Of a DNA stretch of 64,000 nt, positions 32,329 through 44,948 are shown piece after piece. Below the pieces are notes generated by a model. That model ran no database searches. It was not told the origin of the DNA and was given only the letters and a program-made list of their open reading frames with translations. Where the stretch lies: NCBI GenBank assembly GCA_024516035.1, contig CM044963.1, positions 18,619,113 to 18,683,112 of the forward strand, written 5' to 3'. Source of the DNA: Bactericera cockerelli (lineage: Eukaryota > Arthropoda > Insecta > Hemiptera > Triozidae). How positions within the stretch are numbered: position 1 is the first letter of the stretch; every line of letters starts with the position of its first letter. A program made the position numbers and the translations under genes.

Positions 32329-32890
32329 CTTTAACTTCTTCCTTATTTTTCTTCTTTAACTTCTTTCTTATTTATATTCTTTAACTTCTTCCTTATTTTT
32401 CTTCTTTAACTTCTTCCTCATTTTTATTCTTTAACTTCTTCCTTATTTTTATTCTTTAACTTCTTCCTCATTTTTATTCTTTAACTTCTTCCTTATTTTT
32501 CTTCTTTAACTTCTTCCTCATTTTTATTCTTTAACTTCTTCCTCATTTTTATTCTTTAACTTCTTCCTCATTTTTATTCTTTAACTTCCTCTTTATTTTT
32601 ATCCTTTAACTTCTTCCTTATTTTTCTTCTTTACCTTCTTCCTTATTTTTATCCTTTAACTTCTTCCTTATTTTTCTTCTTTACCTTCTTCCTTATTTTT
32701 CTTCTTTACCTTCTTTCTTATTTTTCTTCTTTACCTTCTTCCTTATTTTTTTCCTTTACCTTCTTCCTTATTTTTCTTATTTAACTTCTTCCTTATTTTT
32801 CTTCTTTAACTTCTTCCTTATTTTTCTTCTTTAACTTCTTCTTTATTTTTATTCTTAAACTTCTTCCTCATTTTTATTCTTTCATCCCAC
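32329..32890 (+). repeat. About 25-bp pyrimidine-rich tandem repeat
   Basis: About 22 units of the type TTAACTTCTTCCTTATTTTT with internal variants (CTTCTT/ATTCTT, TTAAC/TTACC). It lies upstream of two further CT-rich arrays. Confidence 0.85.
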
Positions 32891-33226
32891 TCTCACTATC
32901 CGACTACTCATCCACTCTCCTCTTCCTCCTCCTTCTCGTGTTATCCTTCTTCTCTCTCTTCCTCCTCCTCTATAAATAATTATCCACTTCTTTCTCTCCA
33001 CCTCTTTCTTCCGAGAATTATCCTCTTCTTTCTTCCTATAAATTTCCTCCTCCTTATTTAACTTGTAACGAATTTCGTCTGATTGTCCTCTGCTTCTCTC
33101 TCTTTCTCTACTAATTGTTTTTCTCTTTCGTTTTTTTATTTATTTTCTTAAAATTTTATTCCCTCAATTTTCTTCATTTGCTTTTCCTGCTCCTGCTCCT
33201 GCTCTTCTCATTTCCACAACCAACCT

Positions 33227-33540
33227 CCACATCTTTCTGCACCAACCTCCACATCTTTCAGCATCAACCTCCACATCTTTTTGCATCAACCTCCACATCC
33301 TTCTGCATCAATCTCCACATCTTTCAGCATCAACCTCCACATCTTTTTGCATCAACCTCCACATCCTTCTGCATCAATCTCCACATCTTTTAGCATCAAC
33401 CTCCACATCTTTTTGCATCAACCTCCACATCCTTCTGCATCAACCTCCACATCTTTCAGCATCAACCTCCACATCTTTTTGCATCAACCTCCACATCTTT
33501 CTGCATCAACCTCCACATCCTTCTGCATCCATCTTCTGCT
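33227..33540 (+). repeat. 22-bp tandem repeat, about 14 units
   Basis: Units ATCAACCTCCACATCTTTYT plus GC. The period of 22 makes all three + frames cycle through the same peptides, so the apparent open frame is not evidence for a gene. Confidence 0.85.
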
Positions 33541-33597
33541 CAATCTCCTCTCATTGCCCGTCTCCTCGCCATCTATCTCCTCTACATCAGCTTCTCT

Positions 33598-35553
33598 TCC
33601 CCTCTTGGCACCTCTCTCCCTACCTCAGCTTCTTCTTCTCCTCCATTGGCACCTCTCTCCCCTACCTCAGCTTCTTCTTCTCCTCCATTGGCACCTCTCT
33701 CCCCTACCTCGCTTCTTCTTCCCCTCCATTGGCACCTCTCTCCCCTACCTCAGCTTCTTCTTCCCCTCCATTGGCACCTCTCTCCCCTACCTCAGCTTCT
33801 TCTTCCCCTCCATTGGCACCTCTCTCCCCTACCTCAGCTTCTTCTTCCCCTCCATTGGCACCTCTCTCCCCTACCTCAGCTTCTTCTTCCCTCCATTGCA
33901 CCTCTCCCCTACCTCACTTCTTCTTCCCTCCATTGGCACCTCTCTCCCCTACCTCACTTCTCTTCCCTCCATTGGCACCTCTCTCCCCTACCTCACTTCT
34001 TCTTCCCTCCATTGGCACCTCTCTCCTACCTCAGCTTCTCTTTCCCTCCATTGGCACCTCTCTCCCCTACCTCAGCTTCTCCTTTCCCTCCATTGCACCT
34101 CTCTCCCCTACCTCAGCTTCTTCTTCCCCTCCATTGGCACCTCTCTCCCCTACCTCAGCTTCTCCTTTCCCTCCATTGGCACCTCTCTCCCCTACCTCAG
34201 CTTCTCTTTCCCTCCATTGGCACCTCTCTCCCCTACCTCAGCTTCTCCTTTCCTCCATTGGCACCTCTCTCCCCTACCTCACTTCTTCTTCCCTCCATTG
34301 GACCTCTCTCCTACCTCACTTCTTCTTCCCTCCATTGGCACCTCTCTCCCCTACCTACTTCTTCTTCCCTCCATTGGCACCTCTCTCCCCTACCTCAGCT
34401 TCTTCTTCCCCTCCATTGGCACCTCTCTCCCCTCCTACTCTTCTTCCTCCATTGCACCTCTTCTCCTCATCTGGCTTCCTCCTTCCTCTTCCCCTACCTC
34501 AACTTCTTCTTCCCCTCCATTGGCACCTCTCTACTCTTCCTCCTCTACCTCTACTTCTTCTTCTTCCCTCCATTGGCACCTCTCTCCCCTACCTCAACTT
34601 CTTCTTCCCCTCCATTGGTACCTCTCTCCCTACCTCACTTCTCTTCCTCCATTGCACCTCTCTCCTACTCACTTCTTCTTCCCTCCATTGGCACCTCTCT
34701 CCCCTACCTTGGGTTCTTCTTCCCCCCATTGGCACCCTCTCTCCCCTACCTCAGCTTCTTCTTCCCCTCCATTGGCACCTCTCTCCCCTACCTCAACTTC
34801 TTCTTCCCCTCCATTGGCACTCTCTCTCCCCTACCTCAGCTTCTTCTTCCCCTCCATTGGCACCTCTCTCCCCTACCTCAACTTCTTCTTCCCCTCCATT
34901 GGTACCTCTCTCCCTACCTCAACTTCTTCTTCCCCTCCATTGGCACCTCTCTCCCCTACCTCAACTTCTTCTTCCCCTCCATTGGCACCTCTCTCCCCTA
35001 CCTCAACTTCTTCTTCCCCTCCATTGGCACCTCTCTCCCCTACCTCAGCTTCTTCTTCCCCTCCATTGGCACCTCTCTCCCCTACCTCAGCTTCTTCTTC
35101 CCCTCCATTGGCACCTCTCTCCCCTACCTCAGCTCTTCTTCCTCCTCCATTGGCACCTCTCTCCCCTACCTCAGCTTCTTCTTCCCCTCCATTGGCACCT
35201 CTCTCCCCTACCTTGGGTTCTTCTTCCCCTCCATTGGCACCTCTCTCCCCTACCTCAACTTCTTCTTCCCCTCCATTGGCACCTCTCTCCCCTACCTCGG
35301 CTTCTTCTTCCCCTCCATTGGCACCTCTCTCCCTACCTCAACTTCTTCTTCCCCTCCATTGGCACCTCTCTCCCCTACCTCAACTTCTTCTTCCCCTCCA
35401 TTGGCACCTCTCTCCCCTACCTCGGCTTCTTCTTCCCCTCCATTGGCACCTCTCTCCTCTACCTCAGCTTCTTCTTCCCCTCCATTGGCACCTCTCTCCC
35501 CTACCTCAGCTTCTTCTTCCCCTCCATTGGCACCTCTCTCCCCCACTCTGCAG
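33598..35553 (+). repeat. 42-bp satellite array, about 46 units
   Basis: Units with CTTCTTCTTCCCCTCCATTG and GCACCTCTCTCCCCTACCTC. The period of 14 codons keeps several frames open on both strands (for example 766 codons on +). The middle third (33890-34700) has many 1-3 bp deletions; the right part is homogeneous. Confidence 0.92.
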
Positions 35554-35589
35554 AGGAACGATTTCCTTCTCTACATTTTAAGTCATTTT

Positions 35590-37360
35590 ATTACTAAGTG
35601 CTTAGTGTAAACTTTTCTTTTTGTGTGTCTTGGTGCTTTTTCCATGAGCGCGTTTTCCTTGAGCTTCTCCTTGCCGAAACAAAAACGGTTTGTTTGAATT
35701 GGCGGAATTCTAAATTCAGGAGCGGATAGAGAAGGTTTTCTTTAATGAAAAACGCCGGGGTGATTATAATTTTATTCATTGTAATTCCGAAGAACACGGA
35801 TTCATTTATTTTCAAATTTTCACAATGTTTCTTTCAAGTGTCGACAATTGCGCATAATCTCGCATAGAGTGTAATGTTTTATTAATTATACCCTGCATAA
35901 AATTATCATGAACATTAAAATAGGAATAATATTAATATTCTTTAGTGGAAGGAAACATTCATGTACTTTGCAAATATGTAGGTATTTTGTATTAAAATAT
36001 TACAAAAAACTAGGTGGTATAACATTTTTTTTTTTAATTTAGAGTAATCAGTTTCAGCGAATATAATAACTCGTTATGTAGATAGAAACAAAAAATACTT
36101 TTTTTTTACAGTAAAAGACAGACAGTTTTTGACTGGTTGCCATTCAGTACAGCATATCAATCAAATCTTTCAGACAATTCTCTTTAAATGAATAAGTAAA
36201 TTTCTCCTTTTTCAACTTGTGTTAATGATAAAATTATATCTTTGCCGGTCTTAAAAAAACCGGAAAAGATTATTATGATGATTTTAATAGTTACTGAAAA
36301 AAACAAAAATGTTTTATGGCTTTCTTTCAGCGACAGAAGATAAAGAAGCTGCCTAAATAATCGCTTTACACAAAAATTCATCAGAAAATCTAAAGATGAG
36401 GTTTGAAATTTCTGTCAAGCTGGGATTAGAACCCAGTGCAAACCGCGAAGGCTAATAAAAAGAAAAAATGTGCTCGCTTAGAAATTTACCGTTAAGAATA
36501 TTTTTTTCCGCTACATAAATCAGTATTCTATTCAAATTTATCACACTAAGGGTAGTCTTCTTTTGTGCACTACTAAAGGATAATTTTATTTTTATCCTTT
36601 TTTGTTCATCACGTCTGGGATAAGTTTCTCAATTATCACTTAATTTTTATTTAATAAAGGGAGCGTAAATTATTTTTCCCCTCAGCAGTGTCAAGAAAAT
36701 CCCACACGTAGAGGGAAAATTAATAAAGTGTGGGATAAAAGACTCATACAGCGATAACTTAGGAAATTTCATGGCTTACGGAGGAAGGTAAGAAAAGGGA
36801 AAAAGATAGAGATAGAGGGTGGGTAGGAAGTTATAGGAAGTACAGGGAGCTTATAAGTGCAAAAGTTTAGCAATCAAGGAAGGAGAGCGGATGTAGGATA
36901 AAGCAGAAGAAGAAGTAGAAAGAAGAAAAAGAAGAAGGAGGAAGGAAAAAAATATAAGGGGGAAGAAGAAAGAACTATAGGAAGAGACGGGAAAGGGAAC
37001 GCGAATTATTTTTTTAAAATTTAATGCACGTATCAAAAACAAAAGAAGGGAAATAAAATCTCCCCGCGCCCTTGTTAAAATTCCCTTCCTGTGTTAAGCA
37101 GGGGTGAAGAAATCCCTTTCCTGATCCGTTAATATCCCCCCTCAGAGGTAAGGAAATCCCTCTCAGAAGAAGTCACGGCTCTGGGGAGGGGAAAAAAGCA
37201 GTTATCAGTGTAACGTGGTGGGAATTTTACCTTCTGTGCTTTTTGTTGCACGGTTAATTCATTACCTTCCCAGATTCTTTCCCTACGGTCCCACGAGAAC
37301 AAAGGGATATTGTTTCCATGCACGAGCTACAGATTTGACCGGAACGTGCACATGACGTAA
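35590..37360. other. No recognisable gene
   Basis: AT-rich unique sequence. A tRNA-like head fragment on the minus strand (GGGATTAGAACCCAGTGC) is at 36420-36455. Confidence 0.45.
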
Positions 37361-37365
37361 ACAAC

Positions 37366-37572
37366 ATAAATTATCATGTAAGATCGTCTACATAAACCAT
37401 CATGTAAGATCGTCTACATAAACCATCATGTAAGATCGTCTACATAAACCATCATGTAAGATCGTCTACATAAACCATCATGTAAGATCGTCTACATAAA
37501 CCATCATGTAAGATCGTCTACATAAACCATCATGTAAGATCGTCTACATAAACCATCATGTAAGATCGTCGA
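37366..37572 (+). repeat. 26-bp tandem repeat, about 8 units
   Basis: ACATAAACCATCATGTAAGA plus TCGTCT repeated exactly except for the first unit (AAATTATC). Confidence 0.9.
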
Positions 37573-37574
37573 TT

Positions 37575-37810
37575 TAGTTAGCCTCCGAAGTTCAGTGGAT
37601 GTCTCACTAGACTAGCACTCGGGTTTAAGTGACAGAGAATGCCTAAGGCATTAACTTCTCCCCGGATTATAAGACAAGTGCACATTTAAATTTCAATATA
37701 TTTTTTTATACCTTATTTTGAAAATATTGAATATTGTTAATTTTTTTTATTATCTCTGTTAATAATTTATTGTTGTTTATCTTGTATAAAAAAATAAAGT
37801 GTAAATAAAT
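37575..37810 (+). mobile_element. Family I-like retroposon with tRNA-like head
   Basis: GCCTCCGAAGTTCAGTGGAT is box A-like. It is followed by AATGCCTAAGGCATTAACTT, a hairpin like that of family A, and an AT-rich body ending AAAATAAAGTGTAAATAAAT, a poly-A-type end. A separate minus-strand tRNA-like head (GTTTTGAACCTGACACC) is at 37950-38005. Confidence 0.5.
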
Positions 37811-38458
37811 AAATGGTCTGTGATCCAATCCGGCTGGATAATTTTACTTCCGAGAAATTTCTAATATTATAAATCGGAAGTATTGTGTTTTTATTTTGGC
37901 TTTGTAAAGCAGACTGTAACAATTTTTTAAAATTTTGTCGATTCCGGGTTTTGAACCTGACACCTTCAGCTAGCGAGCGAGTACCTTACCACTAGACTGA
38001 ACGCGCGCTGAAATGAAAAAAAGTAATATCAATATTATTGAGGTTGAAATAATCCTATAATACCCCCCATGGTAGGATGAATTATTTTTCATTGAAGGCT
38101 CTTGCTATAAAACATAATTATTATTACCTGATTAATTTTCTTTTCATTGAAACTTACTAGGACCTTTCACGCACAGAAAGAAACAGCTTATTTTCCCTTA
38201 GAGAGAAGTAAATTTGACCTGAAAAATATTCTCTCGCAATCAAGGTTTATCTTATATCCAGTTCTCTTCTATCTACGTTTGACTGTATTACAATTATATT
38301 TTTTTACAAGAAATATAAAAAAGCCCCGGATTGAAGAAGCGTTGGCGTTTCGAATTTCTGAAACTTGTTCCACGATAATCCCCCAAAAAATTGTGAATTC
38401 AAGTTTAAGCGGGATCTTGGGCAAAGCGAAGTTGTTCTTACCAGCATAAGACGGTGAA

Positions 38459-38570
38459 AAACAGGAGATGAGGGTGCGAATGGGGAGGAGGAGGGATGAA
38501 AATGGGGAGGAGGAGAAGAAAATGGGGAGGAGGAGGGATGCAAATGGGGAGGAGGAGAGATTGAGATGGT
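38459..38570 (+). repeat. GGGGAGGAGGAG minisatellite
   Basis: GATGAAAATGGGGAGGAGGAG-like units, about 4-5 copies; purine-rich. Confidence 0.7.
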
Positions 38571-38814
38571 AGGAGGGATTTAAAATGAGGAGGAATTGAG
38601 ATTTTTTCTTCATTTCTCCTTGCAAATCCGTCTCTAATCCTTTGTTTGGATAAGAGGATTTTTCTTGGCGTGTGGAGTCTAAATATCCCGATGCAATGAG
38701 TTGCTGAGGAGAAGTGGGAGATGTGATGTCCTCTATCATGTTTTTACTTCCGACCAAGTGTGTTTGACACATAAGTTTTAATTAATTATTACTAATATAA
38801 TTATTAATTATTAC

Positions 38815-39078
38815 GGTGACTTCACGTGGCCGAGTGAGAGTTAGCGCGCTAGGCGGAGACCTGGGATCGATCCCCTGCGGGGTGGAATTTTTTCTGCTCT
38901 GTTCTTGAGTGAATACCTCGTGAGGAAAAATGAGTAGCTTCTTTAATTCGAGCAGCGACCAGTGGCGGAATTATAGGCAAAAATAAGATATTAGGATATT
39001 AAAACTATAATTCTGCGCTACCCACTAATAATTGTGATATAATAACACAAAGAAACACATTTATTTATTATTATTAGG
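38815..39078 (+). mobile_element. tRNA-headed SINE, family C, uninterrupted
   Basis: Same family as 19805-20276, with GAGTTAGCGCGCTAGGCG, GGATCGATCCCC, GGAATTTTTTCTGCTCTG and the tail AATAACACAAAGAAACACAT followed by T/A-rich repeats. Confidence 0.75.
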
Positions 39079-39979
39079 TACTTCATAGCACCTAAATATG
39101 AAGGAATAAGTATAATCTAATGGATAACTCAAAACTTGTACTTATTATCTCATGGTAACGAACCTGTCACATAAAGCCGGCCATTTTGGATAGCTAGAAC
39201 GCAGAGGAAAACACATCAATATTTTCACCTACATTTTTTTTTTTTTGAAGGTAGGTACTTTATTTTGTATTTTTATAAATCAACAAACATTTTATCAAAA
39301 ACAACAAAATGAAAGAACAATAAAAATAAACAATTATTTTATTTGTACTTTTTTTTTTTCTAGATTTTAAGAAAAAAAAAATAATTTATTTAAAAATTTA
39401 ATTTACAATAATTTTGTATGTTTTTAACTGTAATATTTTGTGATTTGTGTATATTGGGTTGTTCCCGTTTAATAAAAAAAAAAAAAACAACAACAAATAT
39501 TTTGTTGTTCTTCTTCTCTAGTTTTACATGATTTTGGTAAAAATGCTAGCCGTATGAGATAGTAGTTGATTGTTTAGTGCCAAGTTGTTTAGTGAAAGGC
39601 TAGAGGTAATACCATTATTCTTTCCTCCATGATGGAACGCTGTCAACTATTCACGACTCATGTGCTCGTGAATCACGAGGAAGCAATGTGTCCATTATTG
39701 GCAGATTTTTTTTTTACTGTATAGGACTTGTTCGACTGCTACCCCTAGATGCTGAACGTCAGCTACTCAGCTGTATGATTATGGATGTATGACGTATATG
39801 TTAGGGATGGTGACAGCCTGGCCCTTGCTCCAGAAACCACCCTCACTCTCATAATCCCAAAATTTCTCTTTCAATCGTCACACAACGCACTCTGATTGGT
39901 TATTTCATTCATATTAACAAATCAGAGTATTGATTATTAATCTCTGACCTGTTTGCAGGATTTTTCAGTGAACCCCTTA

Positions 39980-40637
39980 CAATTAACACTGCGACCTGGT
40001 TAGATCTATTGTGACCAGTTCGATCATATTCGGTTTTAACGTTCCTGATTTGAAATAGATAATCAAGACGGGGGTTTTACCCTCCATTGAGTCGTACCAG
40101 CTACCCACATTAACCTCACCCAGCCTCGGTATAGTATCTCTATATATAAAACAGAAAAAAGGACTACCTACCTATGTTTGTTTGTCCGGAGTTGTTTAGC
40201 CAAAACCGTAGAAGATAGCGAAAAATGTCTCAGAATTGACCCCCCCAAAACCATTATCGCTTTGTCCATAAAAATTATAGAAAGTTCAAAAAGGCATTAC
40301 TGTCCAGCAGTACGGCCATGCCTTAGTAAATTTGAAATTTAGTCCCGTTGCAAAGCTCGGGCAAACGGCTAGTAATATAGTATAGTAGTGCTTTATTTAG
40401 ACTGTCGGCTCGAGGCAAGAAGTCCCATTACGCTAACAGTTTAATATAGCACCTCTTCCATTTATTGTAAATTTATACATGATTTTACTGCGACCTAGTT
40501 AGATCTAGGTATGCCTGCCTCACGTGTTTGGAGGGTAGGTACAGAATTTTCTTTGAAAAGTCTGTCCCAACCGGGAGTCGAACTCGAGGCCTCTGGACAA
40601 TGGGCAGTAGTCCTAACCGTTATGCCGCGGAGGCTAC
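39980..40637 (-). mobile_element. Family F copy split by insertions
   Basis: The core/tail half (39980-40136) and head half (40490-40637) are separated by a Helitron-like element at 40137-40372 and about 115 bp of other sequence. The phrase CTGCGACCTRGTTAGATCTA occurs at 39989-40008 and 40489-40508, on the two sides of the interruption. Confidence 0.65.
40137..40372 (+). mobile_element. Helitron-like element, 236 bp
   Basis: It starts TCTCTATATATAAAACAG after an A and ends with a short stem (CCGTT/AACGG) and GGCTAG followed by T. These match Helitron termini. A truncated reverse copy is at 21904-22133, and a decayed one at 45952-46113. It has no coding capacity. Confidence 0.75.
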
Positions 40638-40844
40638 ATAGTGCTATGAACTGAAATGAGATAGATACTTTATGCGTTAACACGATATCTCCTTCGTACA
40701 TATCATTTGTAATTTCAGGTATCACATTTGTATGAATATTAAGTCATTATGAGTACTATTATACTTCAAAATATTGTGAATGCTACAAATGTAGGACTGT
40801 GATAAAGAAGAAAAGAAAAATAATATAAATATCTTTTTTGTGTG

Positions 40845-40965
40845 TTGATCAATCACAACTACTGAAACTTGATTCACTAAATCCACGCTGAAACCAGGAC
40901 ATGTACAGATTGTACAGCCGAACTCCAGATTACAAGAGTACTTTAAATCAAGCTACTAATCTGAG
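40845..40965 (-). mobile_element. Family H copy, decayed
   Basis: CACAACTACTGAAACTTG, CACGCTGAAACCAGGAC and ATCAAGCTACTAATCTG. The head is disrupted by a small duplication (ACAGATTGTACAGCC). Confidence 0.5.
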
Positions 40966-41269
40966 GGTAACGGGTTGACTGTGACAATAATTAGTACAGA
41001 AGACAAACTACATGTTGTTCCGTTTTGAAACTCTCAGCATGAGACAGAAAGCTCCGGTATACCGACCATTTGACATAGCACCTGCTCTCTGAGGTAGAAG
41101 AAATGCAAAAAAAAGAAGAAAAAGAGTGAAAAGAAAATTCCCTCAAGAATTGCAACCCATTCTGCAAGAGTCATTAATAATTCCACTGGAGAACTTTTTT
41201 CGCAACTGCGGAAACCGAAAATTCATAGAAAGTTCCACAAAACCCTAACCCTTCCTTTGCCCTGCTTTC

Positions 41270-42600
41270 CTTTTTGAATATTTTTTCTTCCCTCTCTGTT
41301 TCCCCCGCCCTGTTCATGTTCTCGTCACCCCCCCCCCCCCCCCCCCCATTTTTCCCAAATCCTTTTCATTTCTACTCTCCCCTCTCTCTCAGCCCTGTCT
41401 CCTCTCTTCTCTCCCTCTCTCTCACACATTTCTCTCCCCTCTCTCTCACACATTTCTCTCCGCTCTCTCTCCCCTCTCTTTTTTTCTCTCCCCTGTCTCT
41501 CTTTCTCTCACCTTTTTCTCTGCTCTCTCACTTTTCTCTCCTCTCTCCCCACTGTATTATTTCTTTCTCTTCTCTCTCTCTCTCCTTTCTCTCTTCTCTC
41601 TCTTTCTCTCACCTTTCTCTTCTCGCTCTCCACTATATTCTTTCTTTCCCCTCTCTCTCTCTCACCTTTCTCTCCTCTCTCCCCTCTCTCCACTCTATTA
41701 TTTCTTTCTCTTCTCTCTCCCCTCTCTCCTATCTCTCCACTTTATTCTATTTCTTCTTACTCGCTTTCCTCACTTTCTCCTATATTGATTTTTTTTCAGT
41801 ATAAGCAATATAAACAGTAAAGTGAGAAGTTGTATTACTTATACTAGATGTACCTACATGAATATCAGAACAAACAAGGACCCTTCGACAACTTACTGTT
41901 TCGAGATTTTTTGCTATGATCAGCTGGCAATTAATTAATTACTCCCCCCCTCTCTCTCTCTTTATTTATATAATATCTATCCTTCCTTTCGTTCCTCCAA
42001 GTCTCCTTGCTTTTATCTATCTCACTTTCTTTTCTTTTTTCTTTACTACCTCTCTATCTTTACGTCTCTGTCAATCTCTTTGCTTAAGTCTCTTCCCTCT
42101 CCATTTCTTACGCCTCCTCCCTCTCCTCTGCTTCCGTCTCTTCCCCCGACTTTGCTTTCCCTTTGTTTCCATTCCTCGAGAGAAAGCTGGGGTACCTGCT
42201 GAAGCCGTTCGCCTTTACAATCCCATCATGTCCGCGTGACAGAGTAAACAGAATGGAGAATCAATTCCAACTTTGAGAAAAGGAGCTAAGGAATTGAGAG
42301 CGATGAGGAGGTAGACTGGAGAGAGAGAGAGAGGAAAAGAAAGTGATAGAGAGAGGCAGAGAGAGTGTTTTAAGGGAATGATTTAACAGAGAGAGCGAGA
42401 GAGAGGAGAAGAGCAGGAGGAAAAGAGAGAGAAACACAGAAAGAGAGAGAGAGAGAGGTGAAGAGCGAGAGGAAAAGAGAGAGAGAGAGAGACGCAGAAA
42501 GAGAGACAGAGAGAGAGAGAGCGAGAGAGAGAGAGAGAGAGAGAGAGTGTTTCAAGGTAATGAGTTGAGAGAGAGCGAGAGAGAAAAGTGGAAAATGATA
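41270..42600. repeat. CT-rich (41270-41770, 41940-42170) and GA-rich (42310-42590) blocks
   Basis: Simple sequence including C18 at 41329-41346. A family K copy lies between the first two. No gene. Confidence 0.7.
41797..41930 (-). mobile_element. Family K copy with decayed hammerhead
   Basis: Related to 49105-49290 over about 130 bp. In the core position the minus strand reads CTGATCA, TAGC, a T/A loop, CTC, GAAA, CAGTAAG, so two invariant positions are damaged and this copy is expected to be inactive. Confidence 0.55.
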
Positions 42601-44300
42601 ACCCTTTGAAGTTGATTTGGCTTCTCCGAAAATCAAGCTCGCGGGAGGCGAGCGCTTGTCAAGTAGCGCCAGCCAAGCGGCCTATGTTAACACGAGACAT
42701 AGAAACATACGGGAATTCTGTAGACTCTTTTTAATCTTGCTCGATACTGACATACTTAACCTAATTTCCGTGTCCATGTGTAATATCATGGTGGTGAAAG
42801 GAATGATCCCAGTATTGAACGGATTGAACCATTGAACACCCAGAACCAGTGTTAACATAACTATTAAAATATCCTACAAACATATGTTTGTACAGTGTTG
42901 AAATTATTGGGTGTAGTAAAAATTCTGATATTATTACCGTGAAAGATTTCCTACCTTATTTGACTTTTTATTTTTCTAATTTCAATATTAGAAAGAGATA
43001 AGTAAAAATAATCTAAATTTATCAAATAAAATAAAGTCTCATCAGAAACACGGTAAAATATGTTGTAGCACAAAACCTGTTTGAGAACATCATATTTTTG
43101 TATGTAAATGTTTTCAATTCTAATCAAAAATACACCTGTAAGGGTTAAAATCAAAAGAAAAAGAACAAGTATAAAAAAGCAGGAAATGACTTAAATATAG
43201 TTGGTAAGTATGACACTTCTGCTGATGGTGGTGTTGATAATATCATTAAATATAAAATATAAAACAATAAAAAACAGCACGAAATGGGAATACTGCAAGA
43301 AGAACTCAAGAATTAAAATAATTATTACAAAAAGTAACGAAAATATCGCGTATAAAAAATAGGAAGACGGAAGGAAAAGGTGTAAAAATGTGCTGAAAAT
43401 AAAACTCAGGTGATCGTAAAACTCGTGAGTATTCGCGGAAGAGACTAATAAAGTTGAAAGTAATGGTAACACCCAACCAACTTCTGTGGCTTATGACAGT
43501 TTAGATGCAGAAGTGTAGACGACAAAGAAGTATATGACAAAGAAGTAAATGACGAAGAAGTAAATGACAAAGCAGTTAACGTGAAAGTAACCGACACAAA
43601 AGTGGAAGACAAACTAGGGGTTGACAGTAAACTGGAAAGCGTTATGAGGTCTGTGAAAAACAAAACAGTGCACTTAGACGTTACAATGTGGGGTGGCATG
43701 CAACATGGGGATGTAATGGGACCTTGATTACGGTACACTTACACAAATGGGTCGTTGGTAGAAGTAGAAAGATGTTGTGGAAAGCTACTTGACTTTTCAG
43801 TCGGATTTCTTCTATCCAATTCAAGCATTCATTTTTTCCCTTTTGACGCGACTCAATGTACAGTTTTTCACATTCTCTTTTATTATGATGGAACCCAAAC
43901 CATTCTTGTATAGAGTAACAGGATGCAATACTGATTCTCAGGAATAATGCGCAGTTGTATGTATGTACATATTCGCAGCTTTATTACACAATCTGATACA
44001 CGGAATTTTGTCCGACATATTATTTTCGAATAATTATGATATCAAATTATCCATCAGAACCTGGATAATGGGGATATTGTTTCACACATGAGCTCCCAAC
44101 AGCTCACGTGAGCTACGTCGAATATGGACTGTTTTCTCCCTAACAAAACAACAGGCATTGGTGGTCAATGTTTTCAAAGTTGACCACATTTAATGTCACA
44201 AACAAAACTAGATGGAAGTACTGGAAAAAGGAAATTCTTTGGCACAGATCGGACAGCAATAATACGTATCTATTATTATCTCCGCTGGTATAACTGGTAA
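42600..44300. other. No recognisable gene
   Basis: AT-rich. GCGAGCGCTTGTCAAGTAGC at 42649 has a reverse relative near 55630-55650, so it is an unnamed repeat. A 15-bp repeat (GACAAAGAAGTAAAT type) lies at 43518-43580. Confidence 0.45.
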
Positions 44301-44308
44301 AACTTGCA

Positions 44309-44518
44309 ATGGTAGTCAAGTGGTTAACGCGCTAGTCTGGTCATCCAGGTAGCGTAGGGTTTCGTTGGTTCGAATCCCACCCAGTGCATGAATTTTTCCT
44401 CATTAATTTGAGTTTGTGACCACTTATTAATAAGATTCTGAGAGTTAGGTGGTAGAAAATGCTTTGAGCATTAACCTCGCATGGCGGTTATCTTCCACTA
44501 AAGAGTGTTATTATTATA
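44309..44518 (+). mobile_element. tRNA-headed SINE, family G, best copy
   Basis: The head has GGTAGTCAAGTGGTTAACGC (box A) and TTGGTTCGAATCCCACC (box B), with CCAGTGCA able to pair with the TGCACTGG start seen in other copies. The body has GTTAGGTGGTAGAAAATGC and TCCACTAAAGAGTG, ending in TTATTATTA. Confidence 0.75.
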
Positions 44519-44807
44519 ACTGGTGTCTCCTGAAAGGGTTAGCACACATGTTTCATATAACTCCTGCCAGGTACATGACTTTGATAATTGTACGTGACAA
44601 ACTTCACAGACTCTGTTCTTCGTCTCTCCTTGCTTCGGTGCTCTCGAAACTCGGGTAAAGTTTTCAATACTAATAGTGCTTTACTTGTACTGTTAGGACG
44701 TAATATTACATCAAAAGTTTCTGAGACATAGGATAATAATAATTCCGTTTGCGTAAGAGGCACTGGTATCAATCTCAGGGGGTGGGAAAAGTATATTAAT
44801 AATAAGT

Positions 44808-44948
44808 TATCATATTTGTGTTAATTACTTTCGTGATATCACAACTACTCAAACTCGCTCTAGTAAATCTACGCTGAAACCGGGACTTGAACCACCGACC
44901 TCCAGGTCACAAGTTCGCCGTCTTATCGATCAAGCTACTGAGGTCGGT
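44808..44948 (-). mobile_element. tRNA-headed SINE, family H
   Basis: Full reverse copy with CTGAAACCGGGACTTGAACC and CAAGCTACTGAGGTCGG. Confidence 0.72.

Noticed and set aside
33281..35610. Proline/serine/leucine-rich open frames of up to 766 codons
   Set aside because: Several frames on both strands are open at once over a 42-bp satellite; compositional artefact.
43445..43738. 97-codon minus-strand serine/threonine-rich frame
   Set aside because: Explained by short 15-bp repeats; no other support.
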